From NCBI GenBank assembly GCA_035910535.1, contig JAMHXF010000111.1, positions 1 to 64,000 of the forward strand: a stretch of 64,000 nucleotides of DNA, given 5' to 3'. Below are positions 17,481 through 25,986 of this stretch, piece by piece (the first letter of the stretch is position 1; each line of letters opens with the position of its first letter). The notes below the pieces were generated by a model that had not been told where the DNA came from, made no database searches, and saw only the letters and a program-made list of their open reading frames with translations. The translations under genes were made by a program, and so were the position numbers. This DNA is from Archangium_A sp035910535. Its GTDB lineage: Bacteria > Myxococcota > Myxococcia > Myxococcales > Myxococcaceae.

Positions 17481-18373
17481 AAGACAGGCCCATGAACGTG
17501 GAAGAACAGGGCGAGCGCGTCGACGTCGTACCGGAGGCTCCGCCTGCGAAGCCGTTCGTTTGGCCGTCGTTCGTGACGCTGCTGCTGTCGTTGCTCGCCG
17601 TGTTGGGGAGCGCGGTCATCGTCGCGGTCGTGGTGATGGGGCTGGCGGCGTGGCGCGGTGAAAAGGGCGTCTCGCCGGTCGACCTGATGCTGCGGCCCGG
17701 CGCCATCGTGCTGGCGGCGGCGGCGACGCAGCTCTCGTTGCTCTTTTCGGTGCGGGTTCTGCCGGGGCTCTTCAAAGACGTCGACGCGGCCGGTTGGTAC
17801 GCGCGCGTGCAGTGGCGGCCCGAGCGCTTCAAGCCGCTGCACGTGTTGATGGCGTGGCTGGGCACCATGGCGGTGGGCTCGTTGGCGTCGGTGGTGCTCG
17901 CGCCGCTGCAAAGCAAATCAGACATTCTCACGCGCTTCGGCGAGGTCGCGCGCACGGCCGACGCGTCGACGTTCGCGCTGCTGCTGCTCTTCGGGGCGGT
18001 GGCGCCCGGGTTGGCAGAAGAGATGATGTTTCGTGGGCTGCTGCAGTCGCGCCTCATTTCACGCTGGGGCCCGATGGTTGGTATTGGCCTGAGCGCGTTG
18101 TTGTTTGGCGTGTACCACGCAGACCTTCGGCAGGGCCTCGGCGCCATGACGATGGGCGTGTGGATTGGTTGGTTTGCGTGGCGTGAAGGCACCATCGTCA
18201 ACGTGGCGTTCGGGCATGGGCTCAACAACGCGAGCGCGTTTCTGTTGAGCCGCTTCATGACCAACTCCGACGAGCTCGACGGGCGACCGGAGTTGGTGGT
18301 CGGCTCCGCCGTGGTGCTGCTCGTGTGCATCGGCGTGATGGCGCTGCGGACGCGGACGGTCGCGACGCCATGA
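17477..18373 (+). CDS. CPBP-family intramembrane protease inside the biotin operon
   Basis: 298 residues from the GTG at 17477, which overlaps the bioA stop; an in-frame ATG at 17492 is equally possible. Several transmembrane helices carry the CPBP/Abi motifs: the EE pair and Arg in EEMMFRGLL, F-x3-H in FGVYHAD, and the C-terminal HGLNN. These form the proposed metalloprotease site of the CaaX-prenyl-protease 2 family. The start overlaps bioA and the stop overlaps bioD by 4 bp each, so it is embedded in the operon rather than a bystander. No role in biotin synthesis is known to me. It is not BioH or another esterase, because there is no alpha/beta-hydrolase motif. Confidence 0.9.
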   Translation: MKDRPMNVEEQGERVDVVPEAPPAKPFVWPSFVTLLLSLLAVLGSAVIVAVVVMGLAAWRGEKGVSPVDLMLRPGAIVLAAAATQLSLLFSVRVLPGLFKDVDAAGWYARVQWRPERFKPLHVLMAWLGTMAVGSLASVVLAPLQSKSDILTRFGEVARTADASTFALLLLFGAVAPGLAEEMMFRGLLQSRLISRWGPMVGIGLSALLFGVYHADLRQGLGAMTMGVWIGWFAWREGTIVNVAFGHGLNNASAFLLSRFMTNSDELDGRPELVVGSAVVLLVCIGVMALRTRTVATP

Positions 18374-19038
18374 GGTTCTTCGTCACCGGCACCGACACCG
18401 GCGTGGGCAAGACCGAGGTCTCGTGCGCGCTGCTCGCGTCGATGGCGAAGCCCTGGGCCTACAAGCCGTGTGAGAGCGGCGGCACCGGCGACAGCGAAGC
18501 GCTGCAGGCGGCGGGCGGCGGGTGGCAGTCGCTCGACTCCATCTGTCTGTACAAGCTGCGCGAGCCGCTCTCGCCGTTCGCCGCTGCGAAGCGAGACCGA
18601 CGGCGCATCGACTTCACGAAGCTGGTGCGCGGCTTTCAGGCGCTCGGGCCCGGCCCCGGCGTCGTCGAAGGTGCCGGCGGGCTCTTCGTGCCGTTGACGG
18701 AGACGCACGACGTCATCGACCTCATCGCGGCGGTGAAGTTGCCGGTGGTGCTCGTGGCGCGTGCAGGCCTCGGCACGGTGAACCACACGACGTTGTCCCT
18801 GCGCGCGCTCGCGGAGCGGAAACTCAACGTCGCCGCCGTCGTGTTGTCGCAGTCGACGCCGGGCCGCGACGTGGCCATCACGCTCAACCGGCAAGAGCTC
18901 GAGCGCCGGTTTCCCAACGTGACGTTCCTCGGCCCGGTGCCGTTCGAACCTGACGCCACGAAACGGCGCAAGAAGCTGCGTGCGGTGCTCAAGCCGCTCC
19001 TCCGGTCAGGCCGCGCGGAGCCCCGCGAAGGTCCCTGA
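18370..19038 (+). CDS. bioD: Dethiobiotin synthetase
   Basis: 222 residues from the ATG at 18370 (ATGA overlap with the CPBP gene). The N-terminal P-loop FFVTGTDTGVGKTEVS is the BioD signature; KPCESGG and VVEGAGGLFVPL complete the site. It carboxylates and cyclises DAPA to dethiobiotin using ATP. It closes the operon, which supplies bioB, F, A and D. Pimelate-forming bioC/bioH genes are not in the window. Its 3' end overlaps the convergent small gene by 33 bp. Confidence 0.95.
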   Translation: MRFFVTGTDTGVGKTEVSCALLASMAKPWAYKPCESGGTGDSEALQAAGGGWQSLDSICLYKLREPLSPFAAAKRDRRRIDFTKLVRGFQALGPGPGVVEGAGGLFVPLTETHDVIDLIAAVKLPVVLVARAGLGTVNHTTLSLRALAERKLNVAAVVLSQSTPGRDVAITLNRQELERRFPNVTFLGPVPFEPDATKRRKKLRAVLKPLLRSGRAEPREGP

Positions 19039-19299
19039 ATCACTGAGCATGGTGAGCTGCCGCATGCGCTCGACGTCGTCGTAGCAATCGAAGGCCTCGC
19101 CTCCGAGGCGGTCGACCTCGGCCACCAGCCGTCGGAACAGGGCGATGTCTTTGGGCGCGAACGCGAACCGGCCCTGCGCGTCGACCCACTCCGACGGGTC
19201 CTCTTCGAGGCGAAAGTCGACGCGCCGCTCGAACAGGTGCGACCACAGCTGCTGGGCGTCGCGGCGGTTGTTCACGGTCGAAGGGCAGGGCGTGCGCAT
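19006..19299 (-). CDS. Hypothetical protein
   Basis: 97 residues from the Met at 19299; longer starts at 19329 and 19359 exist. It has no signal peptide or membrane segment. Charged helical composition (LWSHLFERRVDFRLEEDP, ALFRRLVAEVDRLGG) looks like a real globular protein. I do not recognise a family. It is convergent with bioD, overlapping its last 33 bp. Confidence 0.5.
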   Translation of the reverse strand: MRTPCPSTVNNRRDAQQLWSHLFERRVDFRLEEDPSEWVDAQGRFAFAPKDIALFRRLVAEVDRLGGEAFDCYDDVERMRQLTMLSDSGTFAGLRAA

Positions 19300-19441
19300 G
19301 CCGAGACGTGTACCGGGCACCCCTGACATGTTGACGCGCTGGGCCGTAAGGCCGCGCAATCGTTGGTGTCGTTTCTTGCGACATCGTTGCGCGGGTCGTA
19401 TCAGTGGGCGCGCAGGTCAACCCTCACCCTGGAGTCACACC

Positions 19442-19660
19442 TTGAAGCGAATTCTCCTCGCGGTCTCGATGCTCGGTTTCCTCGCCTGTGGCGGCACGGA
19501 AGAAATGAACGGCTCGCAGACCTGCACCTACGCGAACACCTGCGTCAACGGCGCGTGCACCTGTGACGACGGCCCCAACAAGGGCAGCAGCTGCTGCAGC
19601 CCGAGCGACTCGTCGTGCACCACCAACAAGTGCGATTCATTCTGTAAGTACTGCCGCTGA
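19442..19660 (+). CDS. Small Cys-rich lipoprotein, TTG start
   Basis: 72 residues. The start is the TTG at 19442, placed 9 nt after a GGAG ribosome-binding site. The protein begins with Lys-Arg and a hydrophobic stretch ending at GFLAC, a plausible lipobox. The mature part is about 55 residues with 12 Cys in short spacings (CVNGACTC, SSCCS, NKCDSFCKYC). It is probably a small disulfide-bonded outer-membrane or secreted peptide of unknown function. A strong hairpin terminator follows 7 bp after the stop, supporting a monocistronic gene. Confidence 0.72.
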   Translation: MKRILLAVSMLGFLACGGTEEMNGSQTCTYANTCVNGACTCDDGPNKGSSCCSPSDSSCTTNKCDSFCKYCR

Positions 19661-19667
19661 AAATACG

Positions 19668-19702
19668 AAGACCCTCTCCGAGCAATCGGGAGGGTCTTTG
19701 GT
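19668..19702 (+). terminator. Intrinsic terminator after small lipoprotein gene
   Basis: AAGACCCTC and GAGGGTCTT form a 9-bp perfect stem around an inner CCGA/TCGG region, followed by TTGGTTT. It starts 7 bp after the TTG-start gene stop. The minus-strand gene ends nearby at 19736, and the A-rich left flank (AAAATACG) means the hairpin may work in both directions. Confidence 0.82.
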
Positions 19703-19735
19703 TTCGCGTCAATTTCAGCTCTGCGTCGTTGACGG

Positions 19736-20173
19736 TCATTCTTGTATTGGTTGTCTCGGCGTGAAGCGTTGGAGCACGTCGCGGACGAGCGCTGAAAAGA
19801 TGAAGAGCGCGACGCCGAGGCCCACGGTGGAGAGCACCCACCGCTCGGTGCTCGTGGGCTGCTCGAAGTTCGCCGAGAACAACGCCGCGGCGCCGACGAG
19901 CAGGCCGCCGAAGAGCACCATCGCCGGAATCACGATGACGAGGCTCGTGGGCCGTTTCTCGAGGCCGCCGAGCACCGGTTCGCCCCGGTAGAGCGAGAGC
20001 CCGATGGCTTCTGCGAAGGCGCCGACGGTGGTCGTCACGAAGCCCGCGAAGGGCACCGTGCCGAAGAGGCCCGTCAGGTTGCCGACGGTGAGGACCGCGC
20101 CGGTGCACCACACGACGAGGCCGGCGATGATCAGCGCCTGGCCTGCTTTCTTTCGCGCCGTCAGGGAGGGCAC
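19736..20173 (-). CDS. Four-helix membrane protein
   Basis: 145 residues. No ATG is available, and the best start is the GTG at 20173, inside the last 13 bp of the upstream lipoprotein gene, suggesting translational coupling. Four hydrophobic segments (about residues 10-30, 33-55, 75-97, 110-130) alternate with short polar loops, and a basic C-terminus reads RDVLQRFTPRQ. No family was recognised. The overlap suggests co-expression with the propeller lipoprotein. Confidence 0.72.
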   Translation of the reverse strand: MPSLTARKKAGQALIIAGLVVWCTGAVLTVGNLTGLFGTVPFAGFVTTTVGAFAEAIGLSLYRGEPVLGGLEKRPTSLVIVIPAMVLFGGLLVGAAALFSANFEQPTSTERWVLSTVGLGVALFIFSALVRDVLQRFTPRQPIQE

Positions 20174-21753
20174 CCGACGAGCGCGAAGTAGATTTCGGTG
20201 TTCGCGGCCGGCGTGTTGCGCGAGTCGCGCCAGCAGAACGCGAAGGTCGAGCCGTTCCACAGCGCGGTGGTGAACTCGGCTTTGGCGTTGCCCGTCGAGA
20301 GCCGCAGCTCGTTGCCGTTCTTCACGCCCACCGCCGAGACCTGCGCGAAGTAGATGGCGGGGTTGCCGCTGCGCTCGTCTTGCCACGACACGCCGTACTG
20401 AAAGCCGTTCCAGTCGATAGACGCGTAGCTCGAGTCGCCGTTGGCGCTGGTCAACCGCGTGTCGCTGCCGATGCGCGCACCGGCTTCGCTGACGCGGCCG
20501 AAATAGATTTCAGAGTTGCCGTCGCGCGTGTCGTGCCAGACCAACGCCCACTCGTGGTCGACGTCGTTCCACGAGAGGTCGGGCCACGCGCTGTCGGCGC
20601 CGTCGTTGGTCACGCGCAGCTCTCCGCCCAGCGGCGAACCGTCGGCGTTCAAACGGCGGAAGTAGATCTCCCGGTTGCCGCTCACGCGGTAGTCCGTCCA
20701 CGCGAGGCCGAAGCTGGTGCCGTTCCACTTCAGAATCGGGCTCGACTGGCGCGCGGGGTCGGTGGTGACGCGCACCTCTCCGCCGATGCGTGTGCCGTTG
20801 GTGTCGAGGCGCTGAAAGTAGAGGTCGTGCTTGCCGGCCGCCGAGCGATCATCGTCGTACGCGAGCGCGTAGTTGGAGCCCGTCCACACGAGGTCGGGCC
20901 AGTCGGTGCGGCCGTTGGCGTTGGTGATGCGCACCGCCGCGGCCGACGGCGTTCCCGACGCCGAGAGCTTGCGGAAATAGAGCTCGTAGTTGCCGGCGCT
21001 GTCGTCGGCGTACACGAGGCCCCACGACGTGCCGTTCCACGCCACTGCGGGGTGCAGCGAGCTGCCGCTGGTGTTCGAGACGCGCGTGTCGTTGGCATTC
21101 ACGCGCGCGCCCTGCGCGGTCAATGCGGCGAAGTAGATCTGCCCGTCGGCGCCGTCGCGCTTGTCTTGCCAGACGGTGCCGAAGCCGGTGTTGCTGCGGC
21201 CGATGTAGACGAAGTCGCTCGACGCGTTGTTGTTGGTGATGCGGAGATCGCCGGTGGTGTTGGTGATGAGGTCTTCGTCGACCGTGCCGTCGCAGTCGTC
21301 GTCGAGGCCGTTGCAGACCTCAGCGCTGCCCTGCGTGGGCTGGCAGGTCACCGGCGCGCCGTCCGCGCACGAAGGGCCGACCGCTGCGCACTCACCGACG
21401 CCACAGGTCTGCGGCATGAGGTTCTCGTCGGTGGCGCCGTTGCAGTCGTCGTCGATGCCGTTGCACGTCTCGGCGCTGGGCTGCAGCGGCACGCACACGG
21501 TCTCGGCGCCGTTGGTGCACGCCGGCATTTCACGCACGCACGCGCCCACGCCGCAGGTGACCGTGCCGAAGCCCTCGTCGATTTCGCCGTCGTTGTCGTC
21601 GTCGAGGCCGTTGCAGGCCTCGGGGTTCGGCGGCGGGCCCGCGTCGATGATCTCCTCCGGCGGCGGCACCGGGCGGAGTCGGTCTTCGCCACAGTTACAG
21701 CCGACCGTGAACGAGAGCACCAGCAGCGAGACGGCGAAGCGGAGTCGCAACAT
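20161..21753 (-). CDS. Lipoprotein with MopE motifs and seven propeller-like repeats
   Basis: 530 residues from the Met at 21753, chosen because it opens a clean lipoprotein signal ending at FTVGC. Three MopE-type motifs (CNGLDDDNDG, CNGIDDDCNG, CNGLDDDCDG) precede seven repeats of about 50 residues. These run from about 180 to the end and share the pattern W-x(7,9)-W-x-D-x-R ... IYF-x(4) ... G, suggesting a seven-bladed beta-propeller. It ends with GCPP. It is probably displayed at the cell surface and may bind metal or ligand. The fold is inferred from repeat number and pattern. Confidence 0.88.
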   Translation of the reverse strand: MLRLRFAVSLLVLSFTVGCNCGEDRLRPVPPPEEIIDAGPPPNPEACNGLDDDNDGEIDEGFGTVTCGVGACVREMPACTNGAETVCVPLQPSAETCNGIDDDCNGATDENLMPQTCGVGECAAVGPSCADGAPVTCQPTQGSAEVCNGLDDDCDGTVDEDLITNTTGDLRITNNNASSDFVYIGRSNTGFGTVWQDKRDGADGQIYFAALTAQGARVNANDTRVSNTSGSSLHPAVAWNGTSWGLVYADDSAGNYELYFRKLSASGTPSAAAVRITNANGRTDWPDLVWTGSNYALAYDDDRSAAGKHDLYFQRLDTNGTRIGGEVRVTTDPARQSSPILKWNGTSFGLAWTDYRVSGNREIYFRRLNADGSPLGGELRVTNDGADSAWPDLSWNDVDHEWALVWHDTRDGNSEIYFGRVSEAGARIGSDTRLTSANGDSSYASIDWNGFQYGVSWQDERSGNPAIYFAQVSAVGVKNGNELRLSTGNAKAEFTTALWNGSTFAFCWRDSRNTPAANTEIYFALVGCPP

Positions 21754-21872
21754 GGGCGGGCCGTCTGCCACAGCCCGCGGGTCTCTGTCACTTCACCGAC
21801 CCGTGACAGGGGCGACCGGGCGACGGTGATTTCTCAAGCGCTGAGACTCTTCCTGTAGATTGATCAACGACG

Positions 21873-22343
21873 ATGACGCTCTTCGACGCCGTTGAGACGG
21901 GAAACGTGGCCGAAGTGAAGGCGGCGCTGGCCGGCACGCCTGACGTGAACCAGCTCGGGCCAGGCCGCGCGACGCCGTTGATCATCGCCGCGGGCCTGGG
22001 CTCGCTGGAGCTGGTGAAGCTGCTGCTCGACGCCGGCGCCGAGCCGCGTTGGCGCGACGACAGCGACGAGACCGCGCTGTTGAAGGCCGCCGCGAACGGG
22101 CACCTCGAGGTGGCGCGGCTGCTTTCTCCTCATGCGGAAGATGAAGAACGTGAATTGGCGCGCAGCTTTCTGGCGGCCTTCGGCGCTTCACACGCGCCCG
22201 AATTCCACTACGACGGCGGCGCCTTGAAGCGGAAGGCGGTGGAGGTGGCGGCGCGGGCGGCGAGCTTCGTCGGTCACGAAGACCCTCTCGCGCGGGTCGA
22301 ACGCACGGCGCGCGCTGAAGAGAACGCAAAGAAGAAGAAGTGA
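21873..22343 (+). CDS. Ankyrin-repeat protein
   Basis: 156 residues, no signal peptide. Residues 1-85 hold two to three ankyrin repeats (ATPLIIAAGLGSLELVKLLLDAGA and ETALLKAAANGHLEVARLL segments). The rest is a charged helical tail ending in a Lys run. Ankyrin proteins mediate protein contacts, and no partner is evident. The stop overlaps the GTG start of the TetR gene (GTGA), so it is co-translated with a transcription factor. Confidence 0.88.
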   Translation: MTLFDAVETGNVAEVKAALAGTPDVNQLGPGRATPLIIAAGLGSLELVKLLLDAGAEPRWRDDSDETALLKAAANGHLEVARLLSPHAEDEERELARSFLAAFGASHAPEFHYDGGALKRKAVEVAARAASFVGHEDPLARVERTARAEENAKKKK

Positions 22344-23011
22344 GCGCACGAGTGAAGCGTGAAGTGATGTCGTCGAAGACCTTGAAGCGGCCCGGCCCGG
22401 TGGGTGGCGTTCGCGACCTGAACCGTCAGAAGAAAGCGCAGGCCATTCGCGACGCGGCGCTGTTGCTGTTTCTCGAGCGCGGCATCGAAGCGGTGTCAGT
22501 CGACGACATCATGAGCGCGGCCCGCATGGCCAAGGGGAGCTTCTACCGGTACTACGTTGATCAAACGGCGCTGGTCGACGACGTGTTGGCGCCCACGCGT
22601 GAGCTGCTGACGGCGGCGTTGGTGGCCTGCTGCGACGAGCTCGAGACCGCGTCGTCGCGCGACATGATGTTCAAGGCCTACGCGCGCATCGGTGACGTGC
22701 TCGCGGTGTTGTTGATGGAGCACCCCGGCCCGGTGCGCCTGTACCTGCAGGAGTCACGCGCTCCGGCGCAGGGCGCGCGCAAGCCCATCATCGACATTTC
22801 GGGCACCGTCGCGCACTACGCCATCGAGATGACGCGCATCGCGCAGAAGCACGGCATCTTGAAGCCCATTCCCGTCGCGGTGAGCGCGCTCACGGTGGTG
22901 GGCGCCGCGGAGCGGTTGTTGCTCGCCGTGCTGCACGACGAAGACATCGGCAACCCGCTCGAGGTGCCTGCCGCGTTGACGACGCTCATCCTCGACGGGC
23001 TCAAGGCGTAG
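22340..23011 (+). CDS. TetR-family transcriptional regulator
   Basis: 223 residues from the GTG at 22340 coupled to the ankyrin gene; an ATG at 22367 would give a shorter protein. The DNA-binding domain at about 30-80 has the typical AIRDAALLLFLERGIEAVSV and the recognition helix AKGSFYRYY. The ligand domain is hydrophobic and helical. Neighbours do not identify the ligand or target genes. Confidence 0.93.
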   Translation: MSARVKREVMSSKTLKRPGPVGGVRDLNRQKKAQAIRDAALLLFLERGIEAVSVDDIMSAARMAKGSFYRYYVDQTALVDDVLAPTRELLTAALVACCDELETASSRDMMFKAYARIGDVLAVLLMEHPGPVRLYLQESRAPAQGARKPIIDISGTVAHYAIEMTRIAQKHGILKPIPVAVSALTVVGAAERLLLAVLHDEDIGNPLEVPAALTTLILDGLKA

Positions 23012-23057
23012 CGTCGCAGTTTGGGCCGCGGGGCCCCTTTGCACTAAGGGGTCGCGC

Positions 23058-24674
23058 GTGCGCTCCGTTCACGTCGCTCTCGTCTGTACTTCTCTGCTCT
23101 TCGCGTGTGGGCCCGTGCCCAGCGCGCCCGACGGCGCGGTCCTCGAAGAAGACGCCGGTGAAGTCGAAGACGGCGGCGCCGGTGGAGGGAGCGGCGGTGG
23201 CGGCGGAGGTGGAGGTGGAGCTGCGACGGGCGGCGGCTCGACGGGCGGCGGTGCTGGTGACGCCGGCAGCCCCGATGCGGGGAGCCCCGACGCGGGCGCT
23301 CCGCTCACGCTGGTCACCGTGGGGCATCAACGGGAGCTGCGCGGCGTGTGGATCGCCACGGTGCAGAACCTCGACTGGCCGTCGTCACAGACGCTGAGCG
23401 CCGACGCTGGCCGCGCGGAGCTCGAGGGCCTCGTGGAGTCGATGGCCGACGCGGGCCTCAACACGCTCTTCTTTCAGGTGCGCCCCAGCGCCGACGCGCT
23501 CTACGAATCGTCGATTGAGCCGTGGAGCGTGTCGGTGTCGGGCCAACGGGGCCGCAGCCCGGGGTGGGACCCGCTCGAAGAATTGCTCGTGATGGCGCAC
23601 GCGCGCGGCATCGAAGTGCACGCGTGGATGAACCCGTACCGGGGGCTCGTGTCATCGCTGGCGACGCAGGCCGTCACCTACAACAACACGGTGGTGATGA
23701 ACCCCGGCGTCGACGCGGTGCGCGAGCACGTGGTGACGGTGGTGCGTGACGTGCTCGATCGCTACGACGTCGACGGCATTCACTTCGACGACTATTTCTA
23801 CCCGTACCCCGACTCGTCGGGCACGCCGTTCCCCGACAACGCGGCGTACACGGCCTACACGCTCGACGCCGGCACACGCTTGAGCGCCGACGGCGGGGTG
23901 ATGAATCGCGCCGACTGGCGCCGCGACAACGTGAACCTGCTGGTGCGCGAGGTGATGGAGGTCGTCGAGAGCGAGCACCCGCACGCGCGCTTCGGCATCT
24001 CGCCGTTCGGCATCTGGAAGGCCGGCGTGCCGGTGCCCGGGCTCGACGCGTACAACGCGATTTCGTGTGACGCCGTCGCGTGGCTGTCGAACCAGTGGAT
24101 CGACTACCTCACGCCGCAGCTCTACTGGCGCGAGTCGTCGGCGCAGTCGTACTCGACGCTGGCGACGTGGTGGGCGGCGCGGCTCAACGGGCGTCACCTC
24201 TTCCCCGGCCTCGCCGTGTACCGAATGCGCCCCGGCGACGGGAACTGGCCGCTCTCCGAGATTGAAGACCAGGTCGAGTTCACGCGCACGCTGCGCAGCC
24301 AGAACGCGATGGGCAACGTCCACTTCCGCGCGGAAGACGTGAAGAACAGCACCAAGCAGCTGCGCACGTTGTTCAAGAACACGCTCTACACGAAGCCCGC
24401 GGTGCCTCCGCCGTTGCCGCGTGCCGCTGCGGTCGTCGCGCCGGCGGTGCCCTTCGTGTCGGTCTCGAGCGGCGCGCTCTCGGTGACGAGCCCGCAGCCG
24501 CAGGCGGTGCGCTCATTTCTGCTCTACGAAATGCTCAACCCCGGTCAGTGGGAGCTGCGCGCCGTGAAGGGCGGGGCGCAGGTCTCTTTCGTGGTGACGA
24601 GCGGCACGTGGGCCGTCAGCGCGCTGGGTCGCGGCGGCGGCGAGTCACAGGGTGTGCGCGTCGTCGTGCCGTGA
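23058..24674 (+). CDS. Lipoprotein glycosyl hydrolase, GHL10 (YngK-like) family
   Basis: 538 residues. The GTG start is 6 nt after AAGGGG. The signal ends at LLFAC, a lipobox. A Gly/Ala/Asp-rich linker spans about 30-85, including SPDAGSPDAGAP. The catalytic TIM-barrel domain (about 90-440) has the GHL10 signatures ELRGVWIAT, NTLFFQVRP, EVHAWMNPYR, DGIHFDDYFYPYP and WIDYLTPQLYW. The C-terminal 90 residues look beta-rich. Relatives act on cell-wall or surface polysaccharide; substrate here unknown. It probably acts at the outer membrane surface. Confidence 0.9.
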   Translation: MRSVHVALVCTSLLFACGPVPSAPDGAVLEEDAGEVEDGGAGGGSGGGGGGGGGAATGGGSTGGGAGDAGSPDAGSPDAGAPLTLVTVGHQRELRGVWIATVQNLDWPSSQTLSADAGRAELEGLVESMADAGLNTLFFQVRPSADALYESSIEPWSVSVSGQRGRSPGWDPLEELLVMAHARGIEVHAWMNPYRGLVSSLATQAVTYNNTVVMNPGVDAVREHVVTVVRDVLDRYDVDGIHFDDYFYPYPDSSGTPFPDNAAYTAYTLDAGTRLSADGGVMNRADWRRDNVNLLVREVMEVVESEHPHARFGISPFGIWKAGVPVPGLDAYNAISCDAVAWLSNQWIDYLTPQLYWRESSAQSYSTLATWWAARLNGRHLFPGLAVYRMRPGDGNWPLSEIEDQVEFTRTLRSQNAMGNVHFRAEDVKNSTKQLRTLFKNTLYTKPAVPPPLPRAAAVVAPAVPFVSVSSGALSVTSPQPQAVRSFLLYEMLNPGQWELRAVKGGAQVSFVVTSGTWAVSALGRGGGESQGVRVVVP

Positions 24675-24675
24675 A

Positions 24676-25902
24676 TCAGCGCCCGCCGTGGCCGCGCTTG
24701 CCGAGCTCCAGCTTTGCGATGAGGCCCTTGTGCACTTCGTCGGGGCCGTCGGCCAGGCGCAGCGCGCGGGCCTGCGCGTAGAACGCGGTGAGCGGCGTGT
24801 CGTGTGAGAGCCCCGCACCGCCGTGGAGTTGAATGGCGTCGTCGACGACCTTCTGCAGCATCGACGGCGCGACGACCTTGATGGCGGCGATTTCCGTCAT
24901 CGCGCCGAGCGCGCCGACCTGGTCGAGCTTCCACGCGGCGTGCAACGTCAACAAACGCGCTTGATCAATCGCCACGCGCGCCTCGGCGATGCGCTCGCGA
25001 TTGCCGCCGAGGTTCGCGAGCGGTTTTCCGAACGCCGTGCGCGTCGCGCTGCGGTCGACCATCAACTCCAACGCGACTTCCGCCGCGCCGATGCAGCGCA
25101 TGCAGTGGTGAATGCGGCCCGGCCCCAGCCGACCTTGCGCGATTTCAAACCCGCGCCCCGGCCCGGCGATGACCGCGTCGAGCGGCAGGCGCACGTTCTC
25201 GAACGTGACCTCGCCGTGGCCGTGCGGCGCGTCGTAGTCGCCGAACACCGGCAACATGCGCTGCACCTTCACGCCCGGCGCGTCGAGCGGCACCAGCACC
25301 ATCGAATGCTGCGCGTGCCGGCCCGCCGTCGCGTTGGGCGTGTGCGCCATGAAGATGGCCACCTTCGCGCGCGGGTCACCGAGCCCCGAGGTCCACCACT
25401 TGGTGCCGTTGAGCACGACTTCATCGCCGTCGACCACGGCCGTCGCGCGCATGTTGGTGGCGTCTGACGAGGCGACGTCGGGCTCCGTCATGCAGAACAC
25501 CGAGCGAATGTCTCCGCTCAACAGCGGCTCGAGCCACCGCTGCTTCTGCGCGGCAGACCCGTAGCGGAAGAGCACCTCCATGTTTCCGCTGTCGGGCGCG
25601 TTGCAGTTGAAGATCTCCGGAGCCATCACGCTGCGGCCCGTCGCCTCGGCGATCGGCGCGTACTCGAGCGTCGAGAGGCCACTCAGCTCGGGGAGAAACA
25701 GGTTCCACAACCCCGCGGCGCGCGCCTTGCCCTTGAGCGCCTCGACGCGTGGGTGCACCTTCCACTTCGCCCAGTCGCCGTCGGGGTTGGCGGCGCGCAC
25801 CTCGGCCCAATGCCGCGCCTCGATGGGTACGAGCTCGTCGCGCATGAACTGCTGCACCCGCTCGAGGACTTCACGACTCTTCGCGCTCGGCTCGAAGTTC
25901 AT
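24676..25902 (-). CDS. Acyl-CoA dehydrogenase
   Basis: 408 residues from the ATG at 25902; further upstream the frame is not protein-like. N-terminal helical domain, then FAD-binding FCMTEPDVASSDATNMR and the WWTSG motif, then a C-terminal helical domain with RIHHCMRCIGAAE, AFGKPL and QLHGGAGL. The GPGRIHHCMR stretch resembles the ACAD10/11 subgroup. It oxidises acyl-CoA at the alpha-beta bond with FAD in the cytosol; chain-length preference unknown. It is divergent from the ATPase-nuclease gene, with one 34-bp repeat between their starts. Confidence 0.94.
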   Translation of the reverse strand: MNFEPSAKSREVLERVQQFMRDELVPIEARHWAEVRAANPDGDWAKWKVHPRVEALKGKARAAGLWNLFLPELSGLSTLEYAPIAEATGRSVMAPEIFNCNAPDSGNMEVLFRYGSAAQKQRWLEPLLSGDIRSVFCMTEPDVASSDATNMRATAVVDGDEVVLNGTKWWTSGLGDPRAKVAIFMAHTPNATAGRHAQHSMVLVPLDAPGVKVQRMLPVFGDYDAPHGHGEVTFENVRLPLDAVIAGPGRGFEIAQGRLGPGRIHHCMRCIGAAEVALELMVDRSATRTAFGKPLANLGGNRERIAEARVAIDQARLLTLHAAWKLDQVGALGAMTEIAAIKVVAPSMLQKVVDDAIQLHGGAGLSHDTPLTAFYAQARALRLADGPDEVHKGLIAKLELGKRGHGGR

Positions 25903-25924
25903 GGGCGGAGGTGTAGCACGAAGT

Positions 25925-25958
25925 GCTGGCAACTCTGCCAGCTGGCAACCTTGCCAGC
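25925..25958. repeat. 34-bp palindromic repeat, copy 1
   Basis: Two overlapping hairpins of the form GCTGGCA-N4-TGCCAGC share the central GC. The copy lies between the divergent starts of the acyl-CoA dehydrogenase and ATPase-nuclease genes. It differs from the copy at 27528-27561 at three positions out of 34. Confidence 0.85.
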
Positions 25959-25986
25959 AGCAGCGCACAGGGCGTACGGTCGCCGC

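Noticed and set aside
17477..18373. BioH-like esterase in the biotin operon
   Set aside because: The protein is polytopic with EE...R and H motifs of CPBP proteases and no Ser-His-Asp hydrolase motif.
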